Assembly (NCBI RefSeq): GCF_011057685.1
Contig: NZ_LNFY01000009.1
Coordinates: 243,810-307,809, forward strand
From: Thermotoga sp. Ku-13t
GTDB taxonomy: Bacteria > Thermotogota > Thermotogae > Thermotogales > DSM-5069
DNA length: 64,000 nucleotides
Direction: 5' to 3'
Part shown: positions 25,582 through 34,469 of the stretch, piece by piece
How positions within the stretch are numbered: position 1 is the first letter of the stretch
Layout: each line of letters begins with the position of its first letter
The notes under the pieces: generated by a model
What the model saw: only the letters and a program-made list of their open reading frames with translations
Database searches by the model: none
Told to the model about the DNA's origin: nothing
Translations under genes and position numbers: made by a program

Positions 25582-27171
25582 TCAGCGGTTGAACTTTCTC
25601 AGAACCTTACCGGGTCTTTCACCCGTGAGCTGTCCATCGCGTACCACAATCACTCCGTTGACGAGAACGTGCATGATGCCTTCGGGATATCTTTTTGGAT
25701 CTTCAAAGGTTGCAAGCTCTTGGACTTTTTCCAGATCGAACACGACGATGTCCGCAACCATCTTCGGCCTCAAAATGCCTCTGTCGAAAAGGCCGATCTT
25801 CCTTGCGGGAAAGCCTGTCATCTTCCAGATGGCCTCTTCCACACTCAAAAGTTTCTGCTCCCTGACGTAGCGCGACAGCACCCTCGCAAAGGTTCCGAAA
25901 TTCCTCGGATGTGGATGACCATGCGAGAGCGGTCCGGAAACTGAAAGCGCGCTGCCGTCCGAGCCTATCATCGAATAAGGGCTCTTGATAACGAGCCTGA
26001 CATCTTCTTCGTCCATCGCAAACCTTATCATACCGACCCGACCCCGTTCTTCAAGGATGAGATCGAATGCGGTTTCGAGGGGATCTTTGTTGAGAACTTT
26101 TGCGATCTCGGTGAGGCTTTTTCCCTGAAACGGTCTGTTCTTTTCGCTGAACACGTAACTGATGTGTATTTTGTCGTAACCGCCCATGGCTTTCTGCACG
26201 GGATCGATCTGCCGCTTGATCCTTTCTCTGATCTTTGGATCTCTCAGCCTTTCGAGCATCTTTTCGAGCCCGCCTTCGTGGACCCAGTCTGGCAGTATCG
26301 CGTCCAGATCGGTCGACGTTGCCGTGTAAGGGTAAACGTCGCACGTGACATCGTAACCTTCGGCGCGTGCCTGTTCTACCATCTTGAGCGTTTCTTTCAC
26401 CTTACCGAAGTATTTTTCTCCACAAGCTTTGTGGTGGGAGATCTGCACGGAAACTTTGCTCTTTCTTCCGATCTCGATCGTTTCCTGAACGGATTCGATC
26501 AACCTCGCACTCTCGCTGCGCATGTGTGTGGCGTAAAAACCGTTGTATCTGTGCACCACCTTGCACAGTTCAGCTATCTCGTCGGTGTCTGCGAAACTTC
26601 CCGGTGGGTATATCAAACCGGTGCTCATGCCGAACGCACCCTGTCTCATGGATTCCGCCACGAGTTTCTTCATCTTCTTCATTTCTTCGGGTGTGGGCTT
26701 TCTGTTTTCGTATCCCATCACAGATTTTCGAACCGTTCCGTGCCCGACGAGGGTGGCGTAATTTATCGCGGGCTTTGCGCCTTGGAGCGCGTTCAGATAA
26801 TCTTGAACGGTTTGCCAGCCCGCTTCAACACTGTACATCTCTCTGTAATGCTGTTTCGTTTCTTCGAGCGCATCGCTCAGCAGTGGGGCCAGAGAATAAC
26901 CGCAGTTTCCGACGAGCTCGGTGGTGACACCCTGTCTCAGCTTGCTCTCGTAGAAAGGATTCACGAAGGCAGAGAAATCCGAATGGCTGTGTATGTCTAT
27001 GAAACCCGGGCATACGAACATACCCTTCGCGTCAATGGTTGTCTTCGCTTTCCTGCGGTTGAGTTTTCCCATTTCGACTATCTTCCCGTTTTCGATGGCT
27101 ACATCTGCGTAGAACCAGGGACTGCCGGTTCCATCCACCACCATTCCGTTCACTATCAGCACATCGTACAT
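25582..27171 (-). CDS. N-acyl-D-amino-acid deacylase family amidohydrolase
   Basis: 529 residues from the ATG at 27171, which follows GGAGTGA; the longer frame to 27213 reads back through the leuS terminator and is rejected. Amidohydrolase superfamily: [17 protein letters not shown] with the HxH metal site near residue 60, [42 protein letters not shown] and [18 protein letters not shown] (metal aspartate) and [13 protein letters not shown]. This is the D-aminoacylase / dihydroorotase-like pattern. The natural substrate is not determined. It probably forms a transcript with ltaE (11 bases). Confidence 0.88.
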   Translation of the reverse strand: MYDVLIVNGMVVDGTGSPWFYADVAIENGKIVEMGKLNRRKAKTTIDAKGMFVCPGFIDIHSHSDFSAFVNPFYESKLRQGVTTELVGNCGYSLAPLLSDALEETKQHYREMYSVEAGWQTVQDYLNALQGAKPAINYATLVGHGTVRKSVMGYENRKPTPEEMKKMKKLVAESMRQGAFGMSTGLIYPPGSFADTDEIAELCKVVHRYNGFYATHMRSESARLIESVQETIEIGRKSKVSVQISHHKACGEKYFGKVKETLKMVEQARAEGYDVTCDVYPYTATSTDLDAILPDWVHEGGLEKMLERLRDPKIRERIKRQIDPVQKAMGGYDKIHISYVFSEKNRPFQGKSLTEIAKVLNKDPLETAFDLILEERGRVGMIRFAMDEEDVRLVIKSPYSMIGSDGSALSVSGPLSHGHPHPRNFGTFARVLSRYVREQKLLSVEEAIWKMTGFPARKIGLFDRGILRPKMVADIVVFDLEKVQELATFEDPKRYPEGIMHVLVNGVIVVRDGQLTGERPGKVLRKFNR

Positions 27172-27185
27172 GATCGTCACTCCAG

Positions 27186-27211
27186 AAAAAAGAGCGCGCA
27201 ACTGCGCGCTC
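27186..27211 (-). terminator. Intrinsic terminator of leuS
   Basis: On the minus strand GAGCGCGCA (27211-27203), a 2-base gap, TGCGCGCTC (27200-27192), then TTTTTT (27191-27186). Two bases of the leuS stop codon (27212-27210) lie in the stem. The downstream amidohydrolase starts only 15 bases after the U-run, so it needs either read-through or a start site within this element. Confidence 0.88.
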
Positions 27212-29657
27212 ACACGATGATGTTCAGCAACCTTTTTGGAACGTACACGGCATCCTTCGGGCTGTTGTTCACGAATTTCTTCACCTTTTCACTCTCCAAA
27301 GCGATCCTGAGAACTTCTTCTTTCGTTGCGTCGATGGGAATCTTTATTCTGTCTCTCAGTTTACCGTTCACCTGGACTGCGATCTCCACCTCTTCGACTT
27401 TCAAAGCTTCAGGATCGTACTCTGGCCAGGGTTCCTCCATGATCGATGTCGTTTTGCCCATCGCGTGCCAGAGTTCTTCAGCAAAATGCGGTGCGAACGG
27501 AGAGATCATTAAAACGAACTTCTCGGCGAACTCTTTCAACAGTGGCACGTGCCACGAATCTTCCGGAACTTCCTGAAGATAATCCGACACGTCGTTGACG
27601 AGTTCCATCAAGCTACTGATGGCCGTGTTGAATTTGAAACCACCTTCCATGTCCTGAGTGATCTTCAGCAGGGCAGAATGTAACTTCCTTCTGAGTTCTT
27701 TTTCTCGAGGGCCGAAGCTCGACGAACTCTTAGGTTCGAGCGAAATGATCTTGTCTATGAGGTTCCAGGCCCTCCTGATGAACCTGTGTACACCCTCGAT
27801 ACCCGCATCGCTCCACTCGGCATCCTTCTCGGGAGGTCCCATGAACAGTATGTAGAGTCTCAGCGTGTCGGCGCCGTACTTTTCGATCATGTCGTCGGGA
27901 GAAACGACGTTGCCCTTACTCTTGCTCATCTTTGCACCGTCTTTGTATATCATGCCCTGCGTGAACAGGTTGGTGAAGGGTTCGTCAAAGTCGAGATAAC
28001 CAAGGTCGTGCAGGACCTTTGTTATGAACCTCGAGTAGAGCAAATGGAGTATGGCGTGTTCCACTCCGCCAACGTACTGATCGACCGGCAACCAGTAGTT
28101 CACATCTTCTTTTTTGAACGGGGCGTCTTCCAAATCGGGATTGATGTACCTCAAGAAGTACCACGAAGAATCGACGAAGGTGTCCATCGTGTCCACTTCG
28201 CGCGTGGCCGGACCACTACATTTCGGACAGGTCGTTCTCTTGAATTCTTCTTTCAGCGCCAGTGGGGATTGTCCCGTCGGCAGGAATTCGACATCGTACG
28301 GGAGCGTCACGGGTAGATCCTTCTCGGGTACAGGAACAACACCGCATTTTTCACAGTAGATGATGGGTATTGGAGCACCCCAGTATCTCTGGCGGGATAT
28401 GAGCCAGTCCCTCAGTTTGTACTGTACCGAGCGTGTTCCGATGCCATGTTCCTCGAGCCATTCTATGACCTTCTCCATCTCTTCCGGAACCTTCGTTCCA
28501 CTCAAAGGGCCACTGTTCACCATGATGCCCGGCCCATCGTAGGCTCTACCTTCGTTGAACGGTTCGGAAGGCTGTATGACTTGCTTTATCGATATGTTGT
28601 ACTTCTTCGCGAATTCATAATCTCTCTGATCGTGTGCCGGCACTCCCATGATCGCGCCGGTACCGTATTCCATGAGAATGTAGTTCGCCACGTAGATGGG
28701 CACCCTCTCACCGTTCACGGGGTTTATCGCGTATCTACCGGTGAAGAAGCCTTCCTTTTCTGTTTCGAGCGCACCCCTTCTGTGTCTGTCCTGCATGCTG
28801 ACGCGCACAAGGAATTGTTCAAGATCGTGTTTGAGTTCGGGCAGGACAATCTGTTCCACCAGCGGTGATTCCGGTGCGAGGGCCATGAAAGTGACGCCCC
28901 AGAGCGTGTCTGGCCTGGTCGTGAATATCTCAATATCGACATCGAGTCCCTCGACTTTGAACTTCACCTTCGCACCTTTGCTCTCACCGATCCAGTTTCG
29001 CTGCATCGTTTTGACGTGCTCTGGCCAGCCCGTAAGCTTGTCAAGATCTTTCAGGAGTCTTTCTGCGTAGTTGGTTATCTTGAAGAACCACTGCTCAAGG
29101 TGCCTTATCGTTATGGGAGTTCCGCAGCGCTCGCATCTCCCGTCCTTCACCTGCTCGTTCGCGAGCGAGGTCATACACTTTGGACACCAGTTCACGGCGG
29201 CCTTCTTCTTGTACGCAAGGTCTGCTTCGTAGAGTTTCAGAAAGATCCACTCGGTCCACTTGTAGTAAGGTTCAAGACACGTGATTATTTCTCTATCCCA
29301 GTCGTAGCTGATCCCGAGACGTTTTATCTGTTTTCTTATCGTGTTGATGTTGTTCAGAGTCCAGTCCTTTGGATGGATCTTCCTTTCGATCGCGGCGTTC
29401 TCCGCGGGCAATCCGAAGGCGTCGTAACCGAACGGATGCAGCACGTTGTAGCCGCGCATGCGTTTGTAACGCGCAACCGCGTCGCCTATCACGTAGTTCT
29501 TAACGTGTCCGACGTGAAGCGTTCCAGAAGGGTAGGGAAACATAACAAGCATGTAGTATTTGGGTTTTTCACTCCTCTGAGGTGTTCTGAAAAGGCCTCT
29601 TTCCTCCCAGTACCTCTGCCATTTCGGTTCTATTTCACTCGGTTCGTACTTCGGCAC
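27210..29657 (-). CDS. leuS: Leucyl-tRNA synthetase
   Basis: 815 residues, class I bacterial LeuRS. The HIGH motif is HVGH within PSGTLHVGHVKNYVIGD (about 43-59). Zinc knuckle CPKCMTSLANEQV...CERCG near 160. Editing domain with TTRPDTLWGVTFMALAPE near 225 and YGTGAIMGVPAHDQRDYEF near 310. The KMSKS loop is KMSKSKGNVVSPDDM near 580. The C-terminal anticodon-binding and PCNA-like parts are complete. Last gene of the rlmN-to-leuS run, 14 bases after rdgB, and closed by its own terminator. Confidence 0.98.
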   Translation of the reverse strand: MPKYEPSEIEPKWQRYWEERGLFRTPQRSEKPKYYMLVMFPYPSGTLHVGHVKNYVIGDAVARYKRMRGYNVLHPFGYDAFGLPAENAAIERKIHPKDWTLNNINTIRKQIKRLGISYDWDREIITCLEPYYKWTEWIFLKLYEADLAYKKKAAVNWCPKCMTSLANEQVKDGRCERCGTPITIRHLEQWFFKITNYAERLLKDLDKLTGWPEHVKTMQRNWIGESKGAKVKFKVEGLDVDIEIFTTRPDTLWGVTFMALAPESPLVEQIVLPELKHDLEQFLVRVSMQDRHRRGALETEKEGFFTGRYAINPVNGERVPIYVANYILMEYGTGAIMGVPAHDQRDYEFAKKYNISIKQVIQPSEPFNEGRAYDGPGIMVNSGPLSGTKVPEEMEKVIEWLEEHGIGTRSVQYKLRDWLISRQRYWGAPIPIIYCEKCGVVPVPEKDLPVTLPYDVEFLPTGQSPLALKEEFKRTTCPKCSGPATREVDTMDTFVDSSWYFLRYINPDLEDAPFKKEDVNYWLPVDQYVGGVEHAILHLLYSRFITKVLHDLGYLDFDEPFTNLFTQGMIYKDGAKMSKSKGNVVSPDDMIEKYGADTLRLYILFMGPPEKDAEWSDAGIEGVHRFIRRAWNLIDKIISLEPKSSSSFGPREKELRRKLHSALLKITQDMEGGFKFNTAISSLMELVNDVSDYLQEVPEDSWHVPLLKEFAEKFVLMISPFAPHFAEELWHAMGKTTSIMEEPWPEYDPEALKVEEVEIAVQVNGKLRDRIKIPIDATKEEVLRIALESEKVKKFVNNSPKDAVYVPKRLLNIIV

Positions 29658-29671
29658 AGCACCACCTCCAG

Positions 29672-30256
29672 CTACTTAGCTAAGATTATACCATTCAGTA
29701 ACGAAAAGAGCTTCGAAAACGCCCTGTATCTGTGGCTCACACTATGTTTCTCCTGGCCGAGTTCTCCGAACGTTTGAGCAAAGCCTTCCGGGATGAAGAT
29801 CGGATCGTAACCGAAACCATATTTTCCACGTATCTCCTCACTTATGTGCCCTTCGACGATCCCTTCTGTGCAGATGAGCAGCTTTCCAACAGGATCGTAG
29901 TAAGCAGCGGCACAGACGAATCGTGCGGTTCTATCGGTCTTACCTTCGAGCATCTTCAGGATGAATTTCATCTTTTCTTCGTAACTGGTGTTCGGCATGA
30001 ACCTCGCGGAATGAACGCCTGGAAATCCGTTGAGCGCATCTATCATCAGGCCGGAATCGTCAGCGATCGTAGGAAGACTTGATTTTCCCGCATAAAACAT
30101 CGCTTTCTTTATGGCGTTCTCTGTGAAAGTTTCTCCATCTTCTTCGGCTTCACCTTCGATCCGGAGATCCTTCAGCGTGACGATCTTTACACCCTCAGGG
30201 ACGAACCTCCTGATCTCTTCAACTTTGTGCTCGTTCCTGGTTGCTAGCAGGAGCAT
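29672..30256 (-). CDS. rdgB: Non-canonical purine NTP pyrophosphatase (XTP/dITPase)
   Basis: 194 residues. Removes ITP, dITP and XTP from the nucleotide pool. MLLLATRNEHKVEEIRRFV at the start, ETFTENAIKKAMFYA near 42, the LPTIADDSGLMIDALNGFPG segment near 62, YGFGYDPIFIPEGFAQTFGE near 145 and HSVSHRYRAFSKL at the end. It overlaps the end of rpe by 13 bases. Confidence 0.96.
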   Translation of the reverse strand: MLLLATRNEHKVEEIRRFVPEGVKIVTLKDLRIEGEAEEDGETFTENAIKKAMFYAGKSSLPTIADDSGLMIDALNGFPGVHSARFMPNTSYEEKMKFILKMLEGKTDRTARFVCAAAYYDPVGKLLICTEGIVEGHISEEIRGKYGFGYDPIFIPEGFAQTFGELGQEKHSVSHRYRAFSKLFSLLNGIILAK

Positions 30257-30900
30257 TCAACCCCCTCCATCATCTTTCGCACCGAGGCTGGATCTGGATT
30301 TCTGAATATGCCGTATCCCATGACGAGTATTTCGGCGCCGGCACAGACAACTTTTTCCATCGTTTCTTCGTTCACGCCGCCGTCGACCATGATCTTCACA
30401 TCCAGCGATCTTTCATCTATCATGCGTCTGAGCCGTTTGATCTTCTCAACTGTCCACTCTATGAACTTCTGACCTGAAAAGCCAGGATTGACAGTCATCA
30501 CGAGCACACCGTCGAGTTCCACAAGGATGTCCGTGAGTACCTCCACGGGCGTGTGGGGGTTCAGAACCGCGTACGCTTTGGCGCCATTTTCCTTTATTTT
30601 CTGGACTGTGCGATGGAGGTGCGCACACGCTTCGTAGTGAACTCCAATCCACGATGCTCCGGATCTGGCGAAGCTTTCTACGTATTTGTCTGCATCGATG
30701 ATCATCAGATGAACGTCTATCGGCAAGTTCGTGCAGGATTTGACCGCTTCCAGCAGTGGAAAACCGAAAGTGATGTTCGGCACGAACACGCCATCCATCA
30801 CGTCGAGATGGATCATGTCCACGTAGGGTTGGACCCTCCTGATCTCCTCAGCGAGCCTTGAAAGATCGCAGGCGAGAATGGAAGCAGAAATCATCCTCAT
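30244..30900 (-). CDS. rpe: Ribulose-phosphate 3-epimerase
   Basis: 218 residues. Interconverts ribulose-5-phosphate and xylulose-5-phosphate in the pentose phosphate pathway. TIM-barrel motifs: SASILACDLSRLAEEI (about 4-19), MIHLDVMDGVFVPNITFG near 35 with metal aspartate, DVHLMI near 63, TVNPGFSGQKFIEWTVEKI near 135, and MVDGGVNEETM near 170. Its start overlaps the rsgA stop by 4 bases (ATGA). Confidence 0.96.
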   Translation of the reverse strand: MRMISASILACDLSRLAEEIRRVQPYVDMIHLDVMDGVFVPNITFGFPLLEAVKSCTNLPIDVHLMIIDADKYVESFARSGASWIGVHYEACAHLHRTVQKIKENGAKAYAVLNPHTPVEVLTDILVELDGVLVMTVNPGFSGQKFIEWTVEKIKRLRRMIDERSLDVKIMVDGGVNEETMEKVVCAGAEILVMGYGIFRNPDPASVRKMMEGVECSC

Positions 30901-31796
30901 TTTCCGCTCACTTCCCTGAACATCTCAAGGTAGTTTTCGTAGCGGGTTCTGGCTATCACACCTTCTTCGACAAGTTCCTTTATCCTGCATCCCGGTTCAT
31001 CCACGTGATTGCAGTCCTTGAAGAGGCAGTTTCTGTGTTCTCTGATTTCTTTGAAGTAATACTTCAATCTGTCCGGTCTTATGTGATCGATCTCTATCAG
31101 TGAAAAACCCGGTGTGTCGGCGACCAGACCCCCGAAGGGAAGGTGTAGCAGTTCGGCGGCTGTGGTGGTGTGTCGACCACGCTCAAGCTTTTCTGAAACT
31201 TCCTGCGTCCTTAAATTGGCACCCGGACAGATCACGTTGAGCAGGCTGCTTTTGCCGACACCGGAAAGCCCGGCGAAGACGGAAACCTTATCCTTGAAAT
31301 GCGCTATAAGTTCGTCTATGCCTTCCTTGGTCTTGGCACTCGTCATCACCACGGGGTACAGTTTTGAATACGTCTCTAGAAAATATCTTTTCCTCTCTTC
31401 ATCTTCTTCGTTTAGCAAGTCTATCTTGTTAAGAACAATGAGCGCGTTCAGGTTCGCTTCTTCGACGAGCACAAGGAGTTTGTCGAGTACGAGCAGAGGA
31501 ACTTCGGGTCTCTTCAACGTGTAGACGCAGACCACCTGGTCGACGTTCGCGATCTTAGGTTTTGGAAGTTCGTTCTTCCTTTTCAGTATGGATTCGACCA
31601 CGCCCGTGTCGTGTACGCGAACGTATTCGACGATGTCTCCGACAACTGGTTTGAGGTTCGACAATCTGAATCTTCCTCTCAGCACACACCTTATCCTTTC
31701 TTTGGTGTTGATGTCTTCCACGAGCAGAGCGTTCGACATAAATTTGACCACTATGCCTCTGTTCCTGATGTCAATCCCTCCCAGGTTCACCCACAT
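30897..31796 (-). CDS. rsgA: Small-subunit ribosome biogenesis GTPase
   Basis: 299 residues if started at the ATG at 31796. Circularly permuted GTPase: NKIDLLNEEDEE (G4) precedes GLSGVGKSSLLNVICPG (G1) and VADTPGFSLIEID (G3). The N-terminal OB domain (RNRGIVVKF...) and C-terminal zinc segment (HRNCLFKDCNHVDEPGCRIKE, a Cys-Cys-His-Cys set) are present. The ATG overlaps the upstream PASTA gene by 26 bases and has no ribosome binding site. A GGGAGGG at 31782-31776 sits 6 bases before an ATC codon (31769), so the true start may be non-standard and ~7-9 residues later. Confidence 0.93.
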   Translation of the reverse strand: MWVNLGGIDIRNRGIVVKFMSNALLVEDINTKERIRCVLRGRFRLSNLKPVVGDIVEYVRVHDTGVVESILKRKNELPKPKIANVDQVVCVYTLKRPEVPLLVLDKLLVLVEEANLNALIVLNKIDLLNEEDEERKRYFLETYSKLYPVVMTSAKTKEGIDELIAHFKDKVSVFAGLSGVGKSSLLNVICPGANLRTQEVSEKLERGRHTTTAAELLHLPFGGLVADTPGFSLIEIDHIRPDRLKYYFKEIREHRNCLFKDCNHVDEPGCRIKELVEEGVIARTRYENYLEMFREVSGK

Positions 31797-32292
31797 CTAT
31801 GAGAATGGAGACTTCCTCGCCTTTTTTCAACTCACTGCCTGGTGGTGGGTATATGCCCATCACCCTGCCATCCACGCCTTTGAAAGGCATTTGAACCATT
31901 CTAACTTTAAAACCTACACCTCGCAATATGGCCTCGGCCGTTTCTCTCGGTACCCCGACCAGATTCGGTACAATAAATTTGCGCGGCTCTTCACAGAACA
32001 GATTCACCGCTCTGCCTTTTCGCACTTTACTCTCCGCCTGTGGAACGGTGAACTGGACGGTCCCTTCCCCATGGATCTGCCCGACCTTCAAGCCAGCGTT
32101 TTCAAGCATCTTTCTCGCCTGTTCAACACTCGTGCCAGCCACGTTGGGAACGACTGTCTGGGCCGGTCTGATCCAGAAAAAGATCAAAAAAGTCAGCGCG
32201 CCGAGGAAGGAACCGATGAGCAAAAAAACGATGAAATTGAGGACGTTTCTCAGGGCTTTGTTTGAAGCTTTCTGAGCCTGAGCTGACCGCAT
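31771..32292 (-). CDS. Membrane-anchored PASTA-domain protein
   Basis: 173 residues. A short cytoplasmic N-terminus (MRSAQAQKASNKALRN), one membrane segment (about 17-42) and two extracytoplasmic PASTA repeats (TVVPNVAGTSVEQARKML; KFIVPNLVGVPRETAEAIL) with the closing GIYPPPGSELKKGEEVSILI. PASTA domains bind muropeptides or beta-lactams in PrkC-type kinases and penicillin-binding proteins, but here no kinase or transpeptidase domain is attached. It starts inside the 3' end of rlmN (43-base overlap). Confidence 0.82.
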   Translation of the reverse strand: MRSAQAQKASNKALRNVLNFIVFLLIGSFLGALTFLIFFWIRPAQTVVPNVAGTSVEQARKMLENAGLKVGQIHGEGTVQFTVPQAESKVRKGRAVNLFCEEPRKFIVPNLVGVPRETAEAILRGVGFKVRMVQMPFKGVDGRVMGIYPPPGSELKKGEEVSILIDVGEPGRD

Positions 32293-33278
32293 GCCGCTTC
32301 GATGTCCGCTCCTTTCTCCTGCCTGAGTTCTGCTTCGATTCCGTTTTCAAGGAGAATCTCTTTGAACCTCGTCATCTTCCATCGGGATGGTTTTTCGAAA
32401 CCGGCCGTGGTCGGATTGACTGGGATCAAATTGACGTACACTTTCAGATCTTTCAGGAGCTTCGCGAGCCTTCGCGCGTCCTCATCGAAGTCGTTGAACT
32501 CTTTTATGAGTATGTACTCGATCGTGACGCGCCTGTTAGTTTTCTCCTGGTATATCTTGACCGCGTGCAGTATTTCTTCGATGGAATACTTTCTGTTGAT
32601 GGGGACGATTGCGTCCCGTTTTTCGTTGCTCGCCGCGTGGAGCGATATGGCGAGTCGAACGTCGAGCCCCTCTTCGGCGAACTTCACTATCTTGTCCGGG
32701 ATACCCACCGTGCTGACCGTGATCCTGCGAACTCCCACGTCCTTCATCTTCGGATGTATCAGCATCCTGATGCTCTTCACCACGTTATCGTAGTTCAGGA
32801 ACGGTTCTCCCATACCCATGTAAACGATGTTTCTGACGTTTCTTCCAGAATCGTTCTCTACCGCGAGGACCTGTCCCACGATCTCATCCGCGGTCAGATT
32901 CCTCACGAAACCGCTCTGACCCGTGGCGCAGAAGGTGCATTTTATGGGACAACCCACCTGCGTGGAGATGCACGCGGTGGCGTATCCTTCGTGGAACAGA
33001 AGGACCGATTCGATCGTGTTGCCATCTTCGAGCTCGTACAGAAACTTTGTCGTTTTGTCTATTTTCGACACTCTCTTTTCGAGCAGTCTGGGCAACCTTA
33101 TGGTGAACTTCTCTCTGAACAGGGCCCTGTGTTCTTTGGAAAGGTTCGTCATGGCTTCGAAGGTGAAGACGCGTTTTTTGTAGACCCAGTCGAGCAGTTG
33201 ATCGGCACGATACCTTTCAAGGCCCATCTGGGTTACGGCACTGACCACTTCTTCGTAACTCATCTCGAGCAGGTTCAA
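32250..33278 (-). CDS. rlmN: 23S rRNA (adenine2503-C2)-methyltransferase
   Basis: 342 residues. Radical SAM dual-specificity RNA methylase (also methylates some tRNAs). The cluster motif is QVGCPIKCTFCATGQSGFV near residue 105, followed by VYMGMGEPFLNYDNVVKSI, RRITVSTVGIPDKI, LAISLHAASNEKRDAIVPIN, LIPVNPT and the methyl-carrying C-terminal cysteine in IEAACGQL. First gene of the rlmN-PASTA-rsgA-rpe-rdgB-leuS run. It diverges from the MoxR gene across 120 bases. Confidence 0.97.
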   Translation of the reverse strand: MNLLEMSYEEVVSAVTQMGLERYRADQLLDWVYKKRVFTFEAMTNLSKEHRALFREKFTIRLPRLLEKRVSKIDKTTKFLYELEDGNTIESVLLFHEGYATACISTQVGCPIKCTFCATGQSGFVRNLTADEIVGQVLAVENDSGRNVRNIVYMGMGEPFLNYDNVVKSIRMLIHPKMKDVGVRRITVSTVGIPDKIVKFAEEGLDVRLAISLHAASNEKRDAIVPINRKYSIEEILHAVKIYQEKTNRRVTIEYILIKEFNDFDEDARRLAKLLKDLKVYVNLIPVNPTTAGFEKPSRWKMTRFKEILLENGIEAELRQEKGADIEAACGQLRLRKLQTKP

Positions 33279-33398
33279 AATCTCACCTCAGCAATGATTA
33301 TAGACTGTGTGGAAGAACTCTGGATGAATTTTATTCGATGGTGTTTTGAACACGGAATGGCCCCTCAGAGTTGTTCTATAATCTTGTGATCGGGAGTG

Positions 33399-34469
33399 AT
33401 GGATTTGACGGTGAACGAAGCGAAATTTTTGTGCAGGAAGATCATGCAGGCAGGAGAAGTTCCCCTGCTTGTAGGGCATTTCGGCGTTGGTAAAACTGAT
33501 GTGGCCAGACAGATCGCCGCCGAGACGAACAGGAAGATCGTCGTATTGGTTCTCTCACAGATGGAGCCTGGAGACCTCATAGGACTTCCTTCGAGACAGG
33601 AAGAGAAAACGAGTTTCCTGAAACCAGACTGGTGGCCAGAGAGCGGGGATTATCTGATAGTTCTGGATGAGATAAACCGCGCTCACAGATCGATAAGGAA
33701 CGCGATCATGCAGCTTTTGATAGACAGGCGCATTCACAACCACGTTCTACCGGACGGAGTCTGGATCATGGCCACGATGAATCCACCAGACGAAGAGTAC
33801 GACCAGGCCGACCTCATAACGGATCCAGCCTTTCTGTCGCGTTTCTTCGTTCTTTACGTGAATCCCACGGTGGAGGAATGGAGAGAGTGGGCGCAACTCA
33901 ACGGCGTCGATTCGAAGGTGCTGGAGTTCATCACGAACTATCCAGAGTTCCTTTATGCGAGCAACCCGTTGTCCCTTCGAGCGGAGTTGAGGCCGAGTCC
34001 GAGGAGCTGGTACAAACTCAGCAAGGTTTTGAAATACATGTCCGAAGAGGAGATTGAAAAGTACGGTTACACCCTCGCATCCGCGATAGTGGGTGCCGAG
34101 GCGGCGAAGGCCTTCATCGAGTTCAAAAGGTCTGAATCAGTACCCATGCCGCGCAAGGTCTTGCTCGAAGGTGTCGAAGAAGTTTACAAGAACGATCTCG
34201 ACAGATCCAACTCATTGGTCGTCAGACTGATAGACTACTTCTCCAAATTGAGTGGCGAGGAAGCAGAACTGTTGTCCGCACACGTTTCGAGGGTGGCTAA
34301 GAACATAGATAAACTCGCTTCGATACTGCCGAAAGACTCTTTCTATGCATTGGTGAGGTTCATCGTGGACAGAGCGAACAGGGACGAGCACAACTCCGAA
34401 TTCTTCGAAAAACTGCTCGAAAAACTCTCGAATCTCGACAACACAAAGGCGGCGCTGAAGGATCTATGA
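33399..34469 (+). CDS. MoxR-type AAA+ ATPase
   Basis: 356 residues from the ATG at 33399; GTG at 33396 and TTG at 33405 are alternatives near the CGGGAG. Walker A VGHFGVGKTDVARQIA near residue 26, Walker B YLIVLDEINRAHRSIRN near 84, sensor 1 MATMNPPDEEYDQADLI near 122. MoxR proteins act as chaperones that mature a partner carrying a von Willebrand A domain, and the next gene is such a partner, overlapping by 4 bases. TATAAT at 33377-33382 is a possible -10 without a good -35. Confidence 0.9.
   Translation: MDLTVNEAKFLCRKIMQAGEVPLLVGHFGVGKTDVARQIAAETNRKIVVLVLSQMEPGDLIGLPSRQEEKTSFLKPDWWPESGDYLIVLDEINRAHRSIRNAIMQLLIDRRIHNHVLPDGVWIMATMNPPDEEYDQADLITDPAFLSRFFVLYVNPTVEEWREWAQLNGVDSKVLEFITNYPEFLYASNPLSLRAELRPSPRSWYKLSKVLKYMSEEEIEKYGYTLASAIVGAEAAKAFIEFKRSESVPMPRKVLLEGVEEVYKNDLDRSNSLVVRLIDYFSKLSGEEAELLSAHVSRVAKNIDKLASILPKDSFYALVRFIVDRANRDEHNSEFFEKLLEKLSNLDNTKAALKDL

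Noticed and set aside
24806-25870. 354-codon plus-strand frame
   Set aside because: Antisense shadow of the threonine aldolase and amidohydrolase genes; no motif.
27172-27213. Upstream start of the D-aminoacylase-like gene
   Set aside because: It reads across the leuS terminator; the ATG at 27171 has a binding site and gives the conserved N-terminus.
26164-27576. 470-codon plus-strand frame
   Set aside because: Antisense to the amidohydrolase and leuS; the length results only from codon bias on the other strand.
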